Source of the DNA: CAZWRF01 sp964636095
GTDB taxonomy: Bacteria; Patescibacteriota; Minisyncoccia; JAHISW01; Tagabacteraceae
Assembly (NCBI GenBank): GCA_964636095.1
Contig: CAZWRF010000002.1
Location: 1 to 37,262, forward strand
Direction: 5' to 3'
Length of the DNA stretch: 37,262 nt
The position numbers and the translations under genes are program-made. The notes below the pieces were generated by a model. That model saw only the letters and a program-made list of their open reading frames with translations. It searched no databases and was not told where the DNA came from. Shown here one piece after another: positions 20,767 to 27,274 of the stretch (the stretch's first letter is position 1; every line of letters begins with the position of its first letter).

Positions 20767-22521
20767 TTATTCCCTTGTTACCCTAAACACTTCTTCCAGC
20801 GAGGTGAGTCCCTGGGCGGCCTTGAGAATGCCATCTTCAAACATGGTTATCATTCCATCTTTTTTTGCCTGTTCCTCTATCCGGTCGGAAGTAGCGTTTC
20901 CTATTATGAGGTTTTTTATTGTTTCCGTCACCAAAAGAATTTCGTGTATCCCCACGCGCTCTTTGTATCCGTCCGGGCTTTCCGGAGACGGCTCCGGCTT
21001 GTAAAAATTGATATCTTTCCATTCCGTATCCGGTTTTATGATTTTTTCTTTTCTTAAAATCTGAAGCATTCTTTTAAGGTCTACTTCCTCTCCCAGCTCG
21101 GCCAGGTCGTCTTTTGAAAGCTTGTATGCTTTTTTGCTTGAGCACAACACACGGACAAGTCTTTGGGCTACGGCCACGTTTATGGTGGAAGCCAGAAGAA
21201 ACGGCTCTACCTTCATGTCCAAAAGACGCGGTATAGAGCCGGCGGCGGAATTTGTGTGAAGAGTGGACAAAACAAGATGGCCGGTTAGAGCCGCGTTAAC
21301 GGCCAAAGATGCCGTTTCGCTGTCTCTTATCTCGCCTACCATAATAACGTCCGGATCCTGCCTAACTAAAGACCTCAATCCTTTTGCAAAAGTAAAGCCT
21401 ATGTCCGTTTTTACTTGGGTTTGGTTTATTCTTGGCATTTGGTATTCTATAGGGTCTTCTATCGTGGAAATATTAACCTCAGGGGTGTTTATAATATCCA
21501 AAATGGTGTAGAGGGTTGTTGTTTTTCCGCAGCCCGTGGGACCTGTGGCAAGTATCATGCCGTGCGGTCTTCTTATAGCTTTTTGCATTGTCTCCACCTG
21601 CTCGCCGGTGAATCCTAAAGTTTCCAGGTTGAAACCTTTTGAGTCTTCTCGCAAAAGACGCAGTACGGCTTTTTCTCCGTTGTAAACAGGAAGAATGGAT
21701 ACTCGGAAAGAAACTTTTTCTTCAGGTGTCTCTATTTTAAATCTTCCATCTTGCGGAAGTCTTTTTTCGTCAAGCCTCAAATTGGAAAGTATTTTTATTC
21801 GCGCTATTACGGCATCGGAAATATTTTTGGGTAGATCCATTGCGTCGTGAAGAATACCGTCCACCCGGTAACGCACCAAAAGTTCTTTTTCCATGGGTTC
21901 TATGTGTATATCACTTGCTCTTTGAAGGATGGCATGCTGTACAAGAGTGTCCACTATGCGGACTACCGGAAGCTCCTCAGCCATTTTTTTCAACTCCTCT
22001 GCTTTTTTTTCTGTTTTTCCTCCTTCGGCGGCAAGTGTTTTTATGGAAACGGAATCCTTTTTTATGATGTCGCCAAATTCCGCTTCAAGGCTTTTATGGT
22101 ATTGTCGAAGCGCGTTTTTTATGGATTCTTCTGTTGTAAGTCTGGGCAAAATTCTTAGATTGGACCTCTTTTTTATAAAGTCAATGGTTTCAATATCGTT
22201 CGGGTCCAGCATGGCTACTTCCAAATTGTCGCCGTTTTTTCTGTAGGCGATTATGTTGTGAGACCTTGCCGTTGGTTCCGGGATAAAAGAAAGAATTTCA
22301 AAATCAATCTTCTCTTTTTCCAAATTTACGAAAGGAATACCCAAAATATAGGCTTCAAGCCTTCTAAGGTCTTCTACGGAAATTTTTCCTTCTTTTATCA
22401 AAAGATCTCCCAGATCTTGTTTTTTTTCAGCCGCTTCTTTACTTGCTTTTTCTATGTCTTCTGCCGGAACAAGGCCCGAATCCAAAAGAAAAGCTTTAAG
22501 TTGTTCTCGTTCTACGCTCAT
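20767..22521 (-). CDS. pilB: Type IV pilus assembly ATPase PilB (GspE family)
   Basis: 584 residues. An N-terminal MshEN/GspE-N domain (about 1-145) precedes the ATPase: N2 domain ending near residue 310, Walker A GPTGCGKTTT at about 327-336, the Asp box STIEDPIEY at 352-360, and Walker B VIMVGEIRD near 392-400 with the His box LVLSTLHTN at 417-423. It hydrolyses ATP to extend the pilus. The usual tetracysteine zinc site after the His box is reduced to a single cysteine (RVLCSSKKAY), and the region before YKERVGIHEIL is rebuilt with a charged linker. No pilT retraction ATPase is nearby. It follows the receiver gene by 15 bases. Confidence 0.96.
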   Translation of the reverse strand: MSVEREQLKAFLLDSGLVPAEDIEKASKEAAEKKQDLGDLLIKEGKISVEDLRRLEAYILGIPFVNLEKEKIDFEILSFIPEPTARSHNIIAYRKNGDNLEVAMLDPNDIETIDFIKKRSNLRILPRLTTEESIKNALRQYHKSLEAEFGDIIKKDSVSIKTLAAEGGKTEKKAEELKKMAEELPVVRIVDTLVQHAILQRASDIHIEPMEKELLVRYRVDGILHDAMDLPKNISDAVIARIKILSNLRLDEKRLPQDGRFKIETPEEKVSFRVSILPVYNGEKAVLRLLREDSKGFNLETLGFTGEQVETMQKAIRRPHGMILATGPTGCGKTTTLYTILDIINTPEVNISTIEDPIEYQMPRINQTQVKTDIGFTFAKGLRSLVRQDPDVIMVGEIRDSETASLAVNAALTGHLVLSTLHTNSAAGSIPRLLDMKVEPFLLASTINVAVAQRLVRVLCSSKKAYKLSKDDLAELGEEVDLKRMLQILRKEKIIKPDTEWKDINFYKPEPSPESPDGYKERVGIHEILLVTETIKNLIIGNATSDRIEEQAKKDGMITMFEDGILKAAQGLTSLEEVFRVTRE

Positions 22522-22536
22522 GTCAAAAAATTAAAA

Positions 22537-22908
22537 TTACTTGAGTATTTCGCCTATTTTCTCAACTATCTCCGTGGGCCTATAGTTTGTTTTTACAAGG
22601 TAGGCTCTTACTCCGTAAGACAGAGCTTTTTCAATGTCGTATTTTTCTTCAAGGTTGCTCAGTATAATAACGGGGACATCCCTCTTCTCTTCCATGGTTT
22701 TCATTTTTTCCAAAAAATCGTACCCGTCTTTTTTGGGTAAAATCAAATCCAGTAAAATCAAGTCGGGTTTTTTTTCTTCAAGAATTTTTAGTCCTATTTC
22801 TCCGTCGTAAGCATTAAAAATTTCATAGCCTGCTTTCTCAAGAAGAGGAGACAATATGTTGTGTAGGCGTTTTTCGTCTTCAACGAAAAGTATTTGTTTT
22901 TTTTTCAT
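22537..22908 (-). CDS. Single-domain response regulator (CheY-like receiver)
   Basis: 123 residues, one receiver domain and no output domain. The acidic pair is in FVEDEKRL (Glu10, Asp11), the phospho-acceptor is Asp54 in LILLDLILPKKDGYDFL, Ser is in VIILSNL, and the conserved Lys is in AYLVKTN. It sits between the sensor-kinase gene (11-base gap upstream) and pilB (15-base gap), so this pair probably tunes pilus assembly or function by protein-protein contact, as in twitching systems. The partner contacted is not identifiable. Confidence 0.94.
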   Translation of the reverse strand: MKKKQILFVEDEKRLHNILSPLLEKAGYEIFNAYDGEIGLKILEEKKPDLILLDLILPKKDGYDFLEKMKTMEEKRDVPVIILSNLEEKYDIEKALSYGVRAYLVKTNYRPTEIVEKIGEILK

Positions 22909-22919
22909 GTTATTGTCGG

Positions 22920-23882
22920 TTATTGTTTAATGGGCAAGGTAAACCAAAAAGTTGAGCCCTTGCCTTCTATGCTTGTAAAACCAACCTGTCCTCCGAGGGT
23001 TGTGATTACGGATTTTATGAGGTAAAGACCTATGCCCAGGCCGTCGCTTTTATATTTTTTTGATTCAGCACCGCGGAAAAATTTGTGAAAAATCATTTTT
23101 TTATCTTCTTCGGAAATTCCAACCCCTTCGTCAGTTATTGAAAATTTTATTTTCTTGTCTTTGTTGTCGAGGGACATATCTATTTTTCCTCCATTCGGGC
23201 TGTATCGAATTGAATTGTCTATGAGGTGGCTAATTACTGCAGTTACCTTATTTTTATCGGAGTAAATTGTTATCTCGTCGTCTGATGGAGAAAAAGTAAA
23301 CTCCAAGTTTAGGGAGGCCGCCTTATCTGCATACTTTGCCATGACATCTTTTACCAGAGAAACAAGAGGAAATTCCGTCTTCATTATTACCATCGAATCA
23401 TTTTCCATTCGACTTATCTCGAGCAAGTCGTTTACAATCATAATCATACGCTCGTTTTGATCGTTGATGGCAGAAAGAGATTGTTTCCCGGCTTCGCCCA
23501 TAGGACTTAAGTCTTTGTTCAAAAGAGAATCCATTTGCCATTTTATTGCTGAAAGAGGGTTTCTCAATTGGTGCGACATAATGCCGATGAATTCGGACTT
23601 GTCTTTTGATGTTTGAGCCACCTTTTCAAACGAACTTAAAATAATGTAAGACAAAATAAAAAGCACCGCTGTTACCACGCATACTATAAGAGCAACGACA
23701 AGTGGGTCAACATATGTGCGGCTTACAAAATAAGTAATTATTATTGATGCTATAATAATCCCCCCCATTATCGTAAAAATAACGGGCGGGCACTCCCACA
23801 TCCCCACCTTGTATTCACGACAGTATCTCCTGAAGCTAAAAAGCTCTAGAAATTGCTTGAGACTATTTTTTTTCTTCGGCAT
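22920..23882 (-). CDS. Membrane sensor histidine kinase
   Basis: 320 residues from the ATG at 23882. A longer frame from 24011 exists, but its first 43 residues lie upstream of a TATAAT box and look non-coding. Two membrane helices (about 34-53 and 60-83) flank a very short loop, so there is almost no extracellular sensor. They are followed without HAMP by HisKA with the phospho-acceptor His104 in SHQLRNPLSAIKW. The HATPase has the N box VISHLIDNSIRYSP, the G1 box DEGVGIS, F box FHKFFRG and G2 box DGLGIGLYL. It presumably phosphorylates the adjacent receiver. It is the first gene of the pilus operon. Confidence 0.94.
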   Translation of the reverse strand: MPKKKNSLKQFLELFSFRRYCREYKVGMWECPPVIFTIMGGIIIASIIITYFVSRTYVDPLVVALIVCVVTAVLFILSYIILSSFEKVAQTSKDKSEFIGIMSHQLRNPLSAIKWQMDSLLNKDLSPMGEAGKQSLSAINDQNERMIMIVNDLLEISRMENDSMVIMKTEFPLVSLVKDVMAKYADKAASLNLEFTFSPSDDEITIYSDKNKVTAVISHLIDNSIRYSPNGGKIDMSLDNKDKKIKFSITDEGVGISEEDKKMIFHKFFRGAESKKYKSDGLGIGLYLIKSVITTLGGQVGFTSIEGKGSTFWFTLPIKQ

Positions 23883-23888
23883 GTTTTT

Positions 23889-23894
23889 ATTATA
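23889..23894 (-). promoter_or_regulatory. -10 box TATAAT of the sensor-kinase/pilus operon
   Basis: Consensus TATAAT ends six bases before the ATG on the minus strand, implying a leaderless transcript. The -35 region is weak. It also supports choosing the shorter kinase start. Confidence 0.6.
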
Positions 23895-23954
23895 CCAAAT
23901 TTTGACAAAATATAATAAGTTTGTGAAAAAAATATGTGTAAAACTTTTTATGAT

Positions 23955-23983
23955 TTGACAAATTCTAAAAATAGATATATCCT
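23955..23983 (+). promoter_or_regulatory. Promoter of nusA
   Basis: TTGACA (23955-23960), 17-base spacer, TATCCT (23978-23983). Transcription would start near 23990, just before a terminator-like hairpin. Confidence 0.65.
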
Positions 23984-23992
23984 TAAACGTAG

Positions 23993-24021
23993 AGCCTTGT
24001 GGAGTCCCCACGGGCTTTTTT
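23993..24021 (+). terminator. Terminator-like hairpin in the nusA leader (possible attenuator)
   Basis: AGCC pairs with GGCT and GTGG with CCAC around a short loop, followed by six T. It lies between the nusA promoter and the nusA ATG, so readthrough is required for nusA expression from that promoter. Confidence 0.6.
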
Positions 24022-24063
24022 ACTGGAAACTTAATTTTGTAATTAGTAATCTAAAAATATATC

Positions 24064-25281
24064 ATGATCGATTTAAAAGCATTAAACTCAACTTTGGAAC
24101 AGTTGGAAACAGAACGAGGTATTTCTCGTGAAACTATCCTTGAAACCATCGAAGACGCAATGGCGGCTGCCTATAAGCGCGATTATGGCAAAAAAGGACA
24201 AATAATAAGGGCAAAATTTGACCCAAAAACGGGAAAAGCCGAATTTAGCCAGGTAAAAATTGTAGTTGATGATTCTATGCTTAAACCGGAAAGCGACGAC
24301 GAAGAGGCTGCCGCTGAAGGCGGTGAGTTTCGCGCAGAAAATTCTGGGCGGGAAGAGCCGGAAGAAGGGGGAGAAGAACGTAAGATAAGATTCAACCCCG
24401 AGCGCCACATAATGATTAACGAAGCCAAAAAGATAAAGAAAGAAGTTGAAGTGAGTGAAGAGATGGTCTTTCCCTTGGACTCCAAGGAAGATTACGGACG
24501 CATTGCCGCCCAAACAGGGAAACAGGTTATTATCCAGCGTATCAGAGAAGCAGAAAGAAATTCAATTTATGAAGAATTTAAAAACAAGGAAGGTGAGGTA
24601 GTAAGCGGTATTATTCAAAGAATAGAAGGAGGAAATATTTTTCTTGACCTGGGAAGGACAACTGCCATTATGCCGCGGGATGAACAGGTTTGGGGCGAAC
24701 GTTACAGAATAGGAGAGCGGATAAAAGCACTTATTTTCCTTATTGAACAAACACCGCGGGGAATAAACATATATTTATCAAGGTCTCATCCCAGATTTTT
24801 AACTAAGCTTTTTGAGATGGAGGTGCCCGAAATAAACGCCGGAACGGTTGAAATTAAGAGTGTGGCCAGAGAAGCGGGTTCTCGATCAAAAATTGCCGTT
24901 TTGTCCAATAAGGAGGAAATTGACCCTGTCGGTTCTTGCGTAGGGCAAAAAGGAGTACGAGTAGGTACCGTTATATCCGAATTGGGGGGAGAAAAAATCG
25001 ATATTATAGAATGGTCCGATGAGTCGGAAAGATTCATAATCAATGCCCTTTCCCCTGCCAAGGTTATAGAGGTTGACATAAAACCGAAAGGCAAAGAAGC
25101 TGTGGTAACGGTGGACGAGGATCAGGTGTCTCTGGCTATAGGAAAAAGAGGTCAAAATGTACGGCTGGCGGCTAAATTAACAGGCTGGAAGTTGGATATA
25201 CGTTCAAGAAGCGGTGAATCAATTGCCCAAGTGACGGAGGAAGGAAAAGTAACGGGGAAAGGTATAGAACCGACCAATTAG
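24064..25281 (+). CDS. nusA: Transcription termination/antitermination factor NusA
   Basis: 405 residues. The N-terminal RNA-polymerase-binding domain contains ETILETIEDAMAAAYKRDYG, interrupted around residues 78-110 by an acidic low-complexity insert rich in Glu and Gly. It is followed by an S1 domain (GEVVSGIIQRIEGGNIFLDLGRTTAIMPRDEQ) and the KH pair (ISLSRSHP-type IYLSRSHPRFLTKLFEMEVPEI, VGSCVGQKGVRVGTVISELGGEKIDII, then VSLAIGKRGQNVRLAAKLTGW). It binds polymerase and nascent RNA to modulate pausing and termination. There is no Shine-Dalgarno before the ATG. Its stop codon overlaps a parS-like palindrome. The usual infB and rbfA do not follow. Confidence 0.97.
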   Translation: MIDLKALNSTLEQLETERGISRETILETIEDAMAAAYKRDYGKKGQIIRAKFDPKTGKAEFSQVKIVVDDSMLKPESDDEEAAAEGGEFRAENSGREEPEEGGEERKIRFNPERHIMINEAKKIKKEVEVSEEMVFPLDSKEDYGRIAAQTGKQVIIQRIREAERNSIYEEFKNKEGEVVSGIIQRIEGGNIFLDLGRTTAIMPRDEQVWGERYRIGERIKALIFLIEQTPRGINIYLSRSHPRFLTKLFEMEVPEINAGTVEIKSVAREAGSRSKIAVLSNKEEIDPVGSCVGQKGVRVGTVISELGGEKIDIIEWSDESERFIINALSPAKVIEVDIKPKGKEAVVTVDEDQVSLAIGKRGQNVRLAAKLTGWKLDIRSRSGESIAQVTEEGKVTGKGIEPTN

Positions 25282-25294
25282 TTTCATATGAAAC
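25281..25294. promoter_or_regulatory. parS-like palindrome 1
   Basis: GTTTCATATGAAAC, a perfect 14-bp palindrome that differs from the parS core GTTTCACGTGAAAC only in the central two bases (AT for CG). It overlaps the nusA stop codon. Confidence 0.6.
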
Positions 25295-25425
25295 AAAGAT
25301 TTCAGGTTTTTTGACAAATTAAATTTTTTACAGACCCTTTATTCCCCGTAATATTCCATTCGGGCTTACTAAGATGTTATAAAGTAAAAAATTTGATTTG
25401 CAAAAAACGAAAAAGATATAGAAAG

Positions 25426-25800
25426 ATGGCCAGACATAACAAAATCGGTTCTGTTGGAGAAGACATTGCTGTGAAACATTTAGTGAAACAGGGGTATAAG
25501 ATTTTAGATAAAAATTACAGAAAGAAATGGGGCGAGATTGATATAGTTGCAGAGAAGAAGAAAATTCTTCATTTTGTTGAGGTAAAAACTGTTTCATGTG
25601 TAACAAAATTTGATGAGTATTATCCGGAAGAGAACGTTCACTACTTTAAAAAACAAAGATTGGCTAGGGCTATAAATACATATTTGGCCGAGAAAAGAGT
25701 TTCATATGAAACAGAGTTCGTAGTAGATGTTGTGGCGGTATTTTATAATCCCGATACGGGAGATAATAAAATAAGGATAACAGGGAATATCATTCTTTGA
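25426..25800 (+). CDS. YraN/UPF0102 family putative endonuclease-like protein
   Basis: 124 residues from the ATG at 25426. Starting at 25393 would add eleven residues through a TTG codon without support. Family motifs are clear: GSVGEDIAVKHLVKQGYKIL, the NYRKKWGEIDIVAEKK strand, and FVEVKTV, giving the E...GEID...EVK set typical of PD-(D/E)xK-like nuclease folds. Activity of the family is not settled. Unusually, two parS-like palindromes (25591-25604 and 25699-25712) and a direct repeat of the half-site GTGAAACA (25471-25490) lie inside the gene, so its codons are partly constrained by DNA-binding sites. It is flanked by parS-like site 1 upstream and a large inverted repeat right after the stop. 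Confidence 0.9.
   Translation: MARHNKIGSVGEDIAVKHLVKQGYKILDKNYRKKWGEIDIVAEKKKILHFVEVKTVSCVTKFDEYYPEENVHYFKKQRLARAINTYLAEKRVSYETEFVVDVVAVFYNPDTGDNKIRITGNIIL
25471..25490 (+). promoter_or_regulatory. Direct repeat of parS half-sites
   Basis: GTGAAACA occurs twice with four bases between (25471-25478 and 25483-25490). Each copy equals the right half of the parS consensus. They lie inside yraN. Confidence 0.4.
25590..25605. promoter_or_regulatory. parS-like site 2
   Basis: TGTTTCATGTGTAACA matches the 16-bp parS consensus TGTTTCACGTGAAACA at 14 positions. It lies inside yraN. Confidence 0.65.
25699..25712. promoter_or_regulatory. parS-like palindrome 3
   Basis: GTTTCATATGAAAC, identical to site 1, inside yraN. 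Confidence 0.6.
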
Positions 25801-25930
25801 AAACTAAATTTTTTGCAAAATCCTTTCTTTTGTCTTTTTGTCTTAGTTTAAGGTTGCTTTTTGTTTCATTCGCTATTTAAGTATTTTGACAAAACCGGGG
25901 TCCTTCGGACAAAAGCAAAAAATTTAGTTT
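25801..25930. repeat. 130-bp inverted-repeat element after yraN
   Basis: Perfect 16-bp arms AAACTAAATTTTTTGC (25801-25816) and its complement (25915-25930). A second paired block lies inside, TTTTGTC (25828-25834) with GACAAAA (25908-25914). The element begins at the base after the yraN stop. A related AAATTAAATTTTTTAC sequence lies upstream of yraN around 25315. It may be a small palindromic mobile element, or a structured 3' end. Confidence 0.7.
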
Positions 25931-25984
25931 GTCAAAGAATGTTTAGAGATTAGGTTAATTAGGTGAATTAGAAATTCTTTTTTG

Positions 25985-25998
25985 GTTACACGTGTAAC
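25985..25998. promoter_or_regulatory. parS-like palindrome 4
   Basis: GTTACACGTGTAAC, a perfect palindrome with the canonical CACGTG centre and an A/T substitution in each arm. It lies 11 bases upstream of tRNA-Pro. Confidence 0.55.
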
Positions 25999-26009
25999 TA
26001 AAAAAGCGG

Positions 26010-26083
26010 CGGGGATTGGCCCAATTGGCTAGGGCACTCGCTTTGGGAGCGAGAGGTTGCCGGTTCAAGTCCGGCATCCCCGA
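26010..26083 (+). tRNA. tRNA-Pro (anticodon TGG)
   Basis: Acceptor stem CGGGGAT/ATCCCCG with discriminator A. Anticodon stem CTCGC/GCGAG around the loop TTTGGGA gives TGG. The T-arm is CCGGTTCAAGTCCGG. No CCA is encoded. Confidence 0.96.
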
Positions 26084-26091
26084 TAACTAAG

Positions 26092-26209
26092 TGGGGACAA
26101 ATAAGCCATCAGACATTTCTATCAGACATTATTGTAAAATAAGGCTTTTTGTCCGATAGAGTAAAAATTATTCACAATTAATCTGCCGGTTGTGCACATC
26201 TTGTGCACA
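26092..26209. other. Origin-like repeat region with DnaA-box-like sequences
   Basis: The gene-free stretch after tRNA-Pro holds ATCAGACATT twice (26108-26117, 26121-26130; 13-bp period). It lies inside a long stem formed by GGACAAATAAGCC and GGCTTTTTGTCC. Beyond that are TTATTCACA (26168-26176), one base from the DnaA box TTATCCACA, and TTGTGCACA twice at 11-bp spacing (26190-26198, 26201-26209), each two bases from the box. Together with the adjacent parS-like cluster it resembles a replication or segregation locus. No strongly AT-rich unwinding element is obvious. Confidence 0.4.
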
Positions 26210-26210
26210 C

Positions 26211-26242
26211 AAAAAACACCGTCCTTTGGACGGCGTTTTTTT
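26211..26242. terminator. Bidirectional intrinsic terminator
   Basis: CCGTCC/GGACGG stem with a TTT loop, flanked by AAAAAA on the left and TTTTTTT on the right. It works for the minus-strand membrane-protein genes and for rightward transcription from tRNA-Pro. Confidence 0.8.
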
Positions 26243-26246
26243 GTTT

Positions 26247-26639
26247 TTATTTTTTTTGGCGGGGAATTGCCAATGCCCCCGATAAAAGGAAAAGACAATC
26301 TTCCAACAAGATTATTGCAATACTTATAACAAAAGCGGAGATAGGGGCGGGGTAAATAAAAAACAAAACGGACGCGAGCATATTCAGCAGAATAAAAATA
26401 CCGATAATAGCCAAGGAAACTGCCCACATAAAAAAACTTGCTCCATCATCGTGATGTTTCGGATTGCCGCAAAGGAAAAAACTTACCACGGATACGGATA
26501 TGCCGAACAAAACAAGGAAAATGGTGGCATCGTGTATTGTCTTTATTTCTCCATACCAGTGACCGATGGCGAAATACAAGAGAACAACAAGAAAAGCACC
26601 AATGATACCTCTAAAAGGACTTTTAAGTATATTTTTCAT
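26247..26639 (-). CDS. Four-helix membrane protein, unknown function
   Basis: 130 residues with about four hydrophobic segments: GIIGAFLVVLLYFAIGHW, ATIFLVLFGISVSVVSFFLCG, FFMWAVSLAIIGIFILLN and AFVISIAIILLEDCLFLLSG. A short charged loop, NPKHHDDGAS, with adjacent His and Asp residues joins helices two and three and could bind a metal, although nothing proves it. I recognise no family. It is the second gene of a two-gene minus-strand operon, 13 bases after the 67-residue membrane protein, and ends just before a strong terminator. Confidence 0.78.
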   Translation of the reverse strand: MKNILKSPFRGIIGAFLVVLLYFAIGHWYGEIKTIHDATIFLVLFGISVSVVSFFLCGNPKHHDDGASFFMWAVSLAIIGIFILLNMLASVLFFIYPAPISAFVISIAIILLEDCLFLLSGALAIPRQKK

Positions 26640-26652
26640 TCACTCTCCTTTC

Positions 26653-26856
26653 CTACAAGCTCGGGAAAAGAATAAATAAAAGATAGCACCAAAGGGATAA
26701 GCATGCGGCATCGAAAAGCGATCTTAGAAATGACTTTAATCCCCAGGAAACTTTCTCTCTTTTTGCGAATTGGTAGCCTGCCGCGATTATATTAATCATA
26801 GCAGTGACAAAACAAACCCATGCGGCAAAAAATACGAATATTTTTAGAATAATCAT
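26653..26856 (-). CDS. Small two-helix membrane protein, unknown function
   Basis: 67 residues: helix one about 3-25 (LKIFVFFAAWVCFVTAMINI), a basic loop FAKREKVSWGLKSFLR, and helix two about 47-65. A very strong Shine-Dalgarno (AGGAGGAGG) precedes the ATG at 26856, so translation should be efficient despite the small size. It is the first gene of a two-gene operon whose upstream region contains a 20-bp palindrome at 26941. Confidence 0.78.
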   Translation of the reverse strand: MIILKIFVFFAAWVCFVTAMINIIAAGYQFAKREKVSWGLKSFLRSLFDAACLSLWCYLLFILFPSL

Positions 26857-26940
26857 AACAATCTCCTCCTCCTTTTATTTGTCAAAGATTTCTCTATTTT
26901 GTAGCATTTATTTACCAAAAGGACAACAAAAACAAACCAT

Positions 26941-26960
26941 GAACATACCATGGTATGTTC
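26941..26960. promoter_or_regulatory. Perfect 20-bp palindrome, operator candidate
   Basis: GAACATACCATGGTATGTTC is its own reverse complement. A further GAACAT half-site follows at 26964-26969. It lies about 85 bases upstream of the two-gene membrane-protein operon, a plausible position for a dimeric repressor or activator. Confidence 0.5.
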
Positions 26961-26981
26961 AATGAACATTCATCAAAGCAT

Positions 26982-27012
26982 TTTTTGTCTTGTGCGGGAT
27001 AAGGGAGTCGAA
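26982..27012 (-). pseudogene. Duplicated 3' fragment of tRNA-Gly
   Basis: 31 bases are identical to 27123-27153, covering the T-arm loop, 3' T-stem strand, acceptor 3' strand and downstream bases of the intact tRNA-Gly. Upstream of the shared part (on the minus strand) the 5' T-stem strand no longer pairs, so this copy cannot fold as a tRNA. A duplicated tRNA 3' end is the usual scar of integrase-mediated insertion. Confidence 0.75.
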
Positions 27013-27091
27013 TCTTACAGATTCTGTGCAGCGTTTGGCCCGCCATTGGCGGGCTCAAACCGCTTTTCGACTCTCTTTCTAACATATCAAG

Positions 27092-27127
27092 AACAAAAAC
27101 AGAGCAACATTAGGTTGCTCCATTTTT
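27092..27127. terminator. Terminator after tRNA-Gly
   Basis: GAGCAAC/GTTGCTC stem, five-base loop. On the minus strand it is followed by TGTTTTTG, directly downstream of tRNA-Gly; on the plus strand it is followed by CATTTTT. Confidence 0.7.
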
Positions 27128-27133
27128 GTCTTG

Positions 27134-27204
27134 TGCGGGATAAGGGAGTCGAACCCTTCACCTCAGTTTGGAAAACTGATATTATACCGATTAACTAATC
27201 CCGC
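27134..27204 (-). tRNA. tRNA-Gly (anticodon TCC)
   Basis: 71 nt. Acceptor GCGGGAT/ATCCCGC with discriminator A. Anticodon stem TCAGT/ACTGA with the loop TTTCCAA gives TCC. The T-arm is AGGGTTCGACTCCCT. No CCA is encoded. Confidence 0.95.
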
Positions 27205-27208
27205 TCGT

Positions 27209-27252
27209 AAAACCCCCGCCTACATCTTTAACAAAGTTGTGGCGGGGGTTTC
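27209..27252. terminator. Terminator after the HU gene
   Basis: An 11-bp stem, AAACCCCCGCC/GGCGGGGGTTT, with a 20-base loop. On the minus strand it is followed by a T-run, so it ends the HU transcript. Confidence 0.75.
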
Positions 27253-27274
27253 ATCTTTCGCGAAAGATGAATAC

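Noticed and set aside
23883..24011. Longer N terminus for the sensor kinase
   Set aside because: The extra 43 residues lie upstream of a consensus TATAAT box and over the nusA promoter region; the shorter start gives a normal kinase.
25393..25425. TTG start adding eleven residues to YraN
   Set aside because: The family begins close to the Met at 25426, and the added residues are lysine/arginine-rich filler without a ribosome site.
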